Shown one piece after another: positions 63,554-64,000 of a stretch of 64,000 nucleotides of DNA (positions within the stretch are counted from its first letter, which is position 1; the number at the start of each line of letters is the position of its first letter). The notes beneath the pieces are model-generated. The model was not told the origin of the DNA and did not search any database. It worked only from the letters and a program-made list of their open reading frames with translations. This DNA is from Pseudomonas sp. UBA4617 (lineage in GTDB: Bacteria; Pseudomonadota; Gammaproteobacteria; Pseudomonadales; Pseudomonadaceae), in the NCBI RefSeq assembly GCF_002386445.1, contig NZ_DGIR01000054.1, positions 60,494-124,493 of the forward strand, written 5' to 3'. A program made the translations under genes and the position numbers.

Positions 63554-64000
63554 ACCGAGGTACTGGCGGGTGCCGAAGGGGCCACCGAAGCGGCAGGAGT
63601 AGCCGAGTTGGTCGCGCCGACCGGGCTGCTGGCAGCGGGCGTGGCCGGCTTCGTTTCGGCGGGCTTGGCCGCTGCTGGTTTGGCCGCGGTACGGGTTGGC
63701 GCTTTTGCAGCAGCCGGTTTCACGGCGGGCTTGGTAGCAGCGGTCTTGGCTGGAGCTGGCTTGGCAGCTGCGGTGGTCTTGGCCGCTGGCTTGGCTGCCG
63801 GTTTGGCCGCAGCAGCGGTCTTGGCCGCTGGCTTGGCTGCCGGTTTGGCCGCGGCAGCGGTCTTGGCTGCTGGCTTGGTCGCAGGTTTGGCAGCAGCGGT
63901 TTTGGTTGCTGGCTTGGCCGCCGGTTTCGCAGCAGCGGTTTTGGCTGCTGGCTTGGCCGCCGGTTTGGCAGCAGTGGTTTTGGCTGCTGGCTTGGCCGCC
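63529..64000 (-). CDS. algP: AlgP, histone-H1-like Ala/Lys/Pro-repeat regulator, 5' part missing
   Basis: The last roughly 157 residues of a protein that begins beyond the right edge. It consists of repeated AAKPAAKTA-like units and ends in a Ser/Ala/Pro tail (ASTSVQAPSSAS). Such tails bind DNA like eukaryotic histone H1. AlgP (linked to alginate gene control) is favoured over PhaF because of the ABC-F neighbour, which matches the algP locus of P. aeruginosa; no pha genes are near. Confidence 0.8.
   Translation of the reverse strand, partial: AAKPAAKTTAAKPAAKPAAKTAAAKPAAKPATKTAAAKPATKPAAKTAAAAKPAAKPAAKTAAAAKPAAKPAAKTTAAAKPAPAKTAATKPAVKPAAAKAPTRTAAKPAAAKPAETKPATPAASSPVGATNSATPAASVAPSAPASTSVQAPSSAS
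63766..64000 (-). repeat. 42-bp tandem repeats in algP
   Basis: A 42-base unit (14 codons) is repeated about five or more times to the window edge, with the first copies nearly identical and later ones diverged. Such arrays change length easily by slippage. Confidence 0.75.

Noticed and set aside
63529..64000. PhaF as an alternative to AlgP
   Set aside because: Both have Ala/Lys/Pro repeats, but no polyhydroxyalkanoate genes are nearby and the ABC-F neighbour matches the algP locus. It cannot be excluded without the N terminus.

Overview
The window is a high-GC chromosome segment from a Pseudomonas of the P. putida group. The evidence is the gene content and order (ssuEADCB-F, lsfA, tauABCD, sftR/ats, gabDT, nfeD, algP), OprD-type and BCCT proteins typical of the genus, and many copies of the P. 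putida palindromic repeat family (core like CCGGCCTCTTCGCGGG). I see no prophage, insertion sequence, integron or CRISPR array. The one clearly accessory-looking gene is the large dermonecrotic-toxin-domain gene cut by the left edge.

Layout. 1-3123: 3' part of a large DUF6543/dermonecrotic-toxin-like gene. 3170-7883 (minus): the alkanesulfonate operon ssuE-A-D-C-B-F. 8092-10230 (minus): 1-Cys peroxiredoxin lsfA and an OprE-like porin. 10749-14254 (plus): taurine operon tauABCD. 14371-17522 (minus): BCCT choline/betaine transporter and serine acetyltransferase epsC. 17831-20051 (plus): cystine-type ABC importer. 20310-26795 (plus): two tandem SfnB/DszC-like flavin monooxygenases, a DszA/NtaA-like FMN monooxygenase and a MetQNI-type importer. 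26875-32516: signalling genes (PAS-GGDEF-EAL, PAS-GGDEF, degenerate receiver-HDOD) around a fatty-acid desaturase. 32653-35555 (minus): gabD and gabT. 35853-45821: sulfate-ester cluster (arylsulfotransferase, TonB receptor, LysR regulator sftR, alkylsulfatase atsK, transporter atsR-B-C). 45922-53183 (minus): an eight-gene operon of GntR regulator, AprA-like flavoprotein, AprB-like ferredoxin, NitT/TauT-type ABC importer, HEAT-repeat protein and DUF971 protein. 53401-53477: tRNA-Arg(CCG). 53635-64000: housekeeping and membrane genes (M20 peptidase, CBS protein, YbaK, NfeD-slipin, LysE exporter, MscS channel, ABC-F ATPase, TIGR02444 protein, algP).

How it works together. About 35 kb is devoted to scavenging sulfur when sulfate is scarce: sulfonates (ssu), taurine (tau), cystine and cysteine synthesis (cystine importer, epsC), sulfone/thioether-like compounds (SfnB/DszA/MetNIQ module) and sulfate esters (sft/ats). 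Several of these transcription units carry a TTATTCCAT-like motif upstream, which could be a shared CysB-type site. SsuE is the only obvious flavin reductase in the window and may feed FMNH2 to more than one monooxygenase.

The least explained unit is the 45922-53183 operon. It pairs a flavoprotein and a small ferredoxin resembling dissimilatory APS reductase with an importer and two helper proteins. It has its own palindromic operator, and no substrate can be assigned from sequence.
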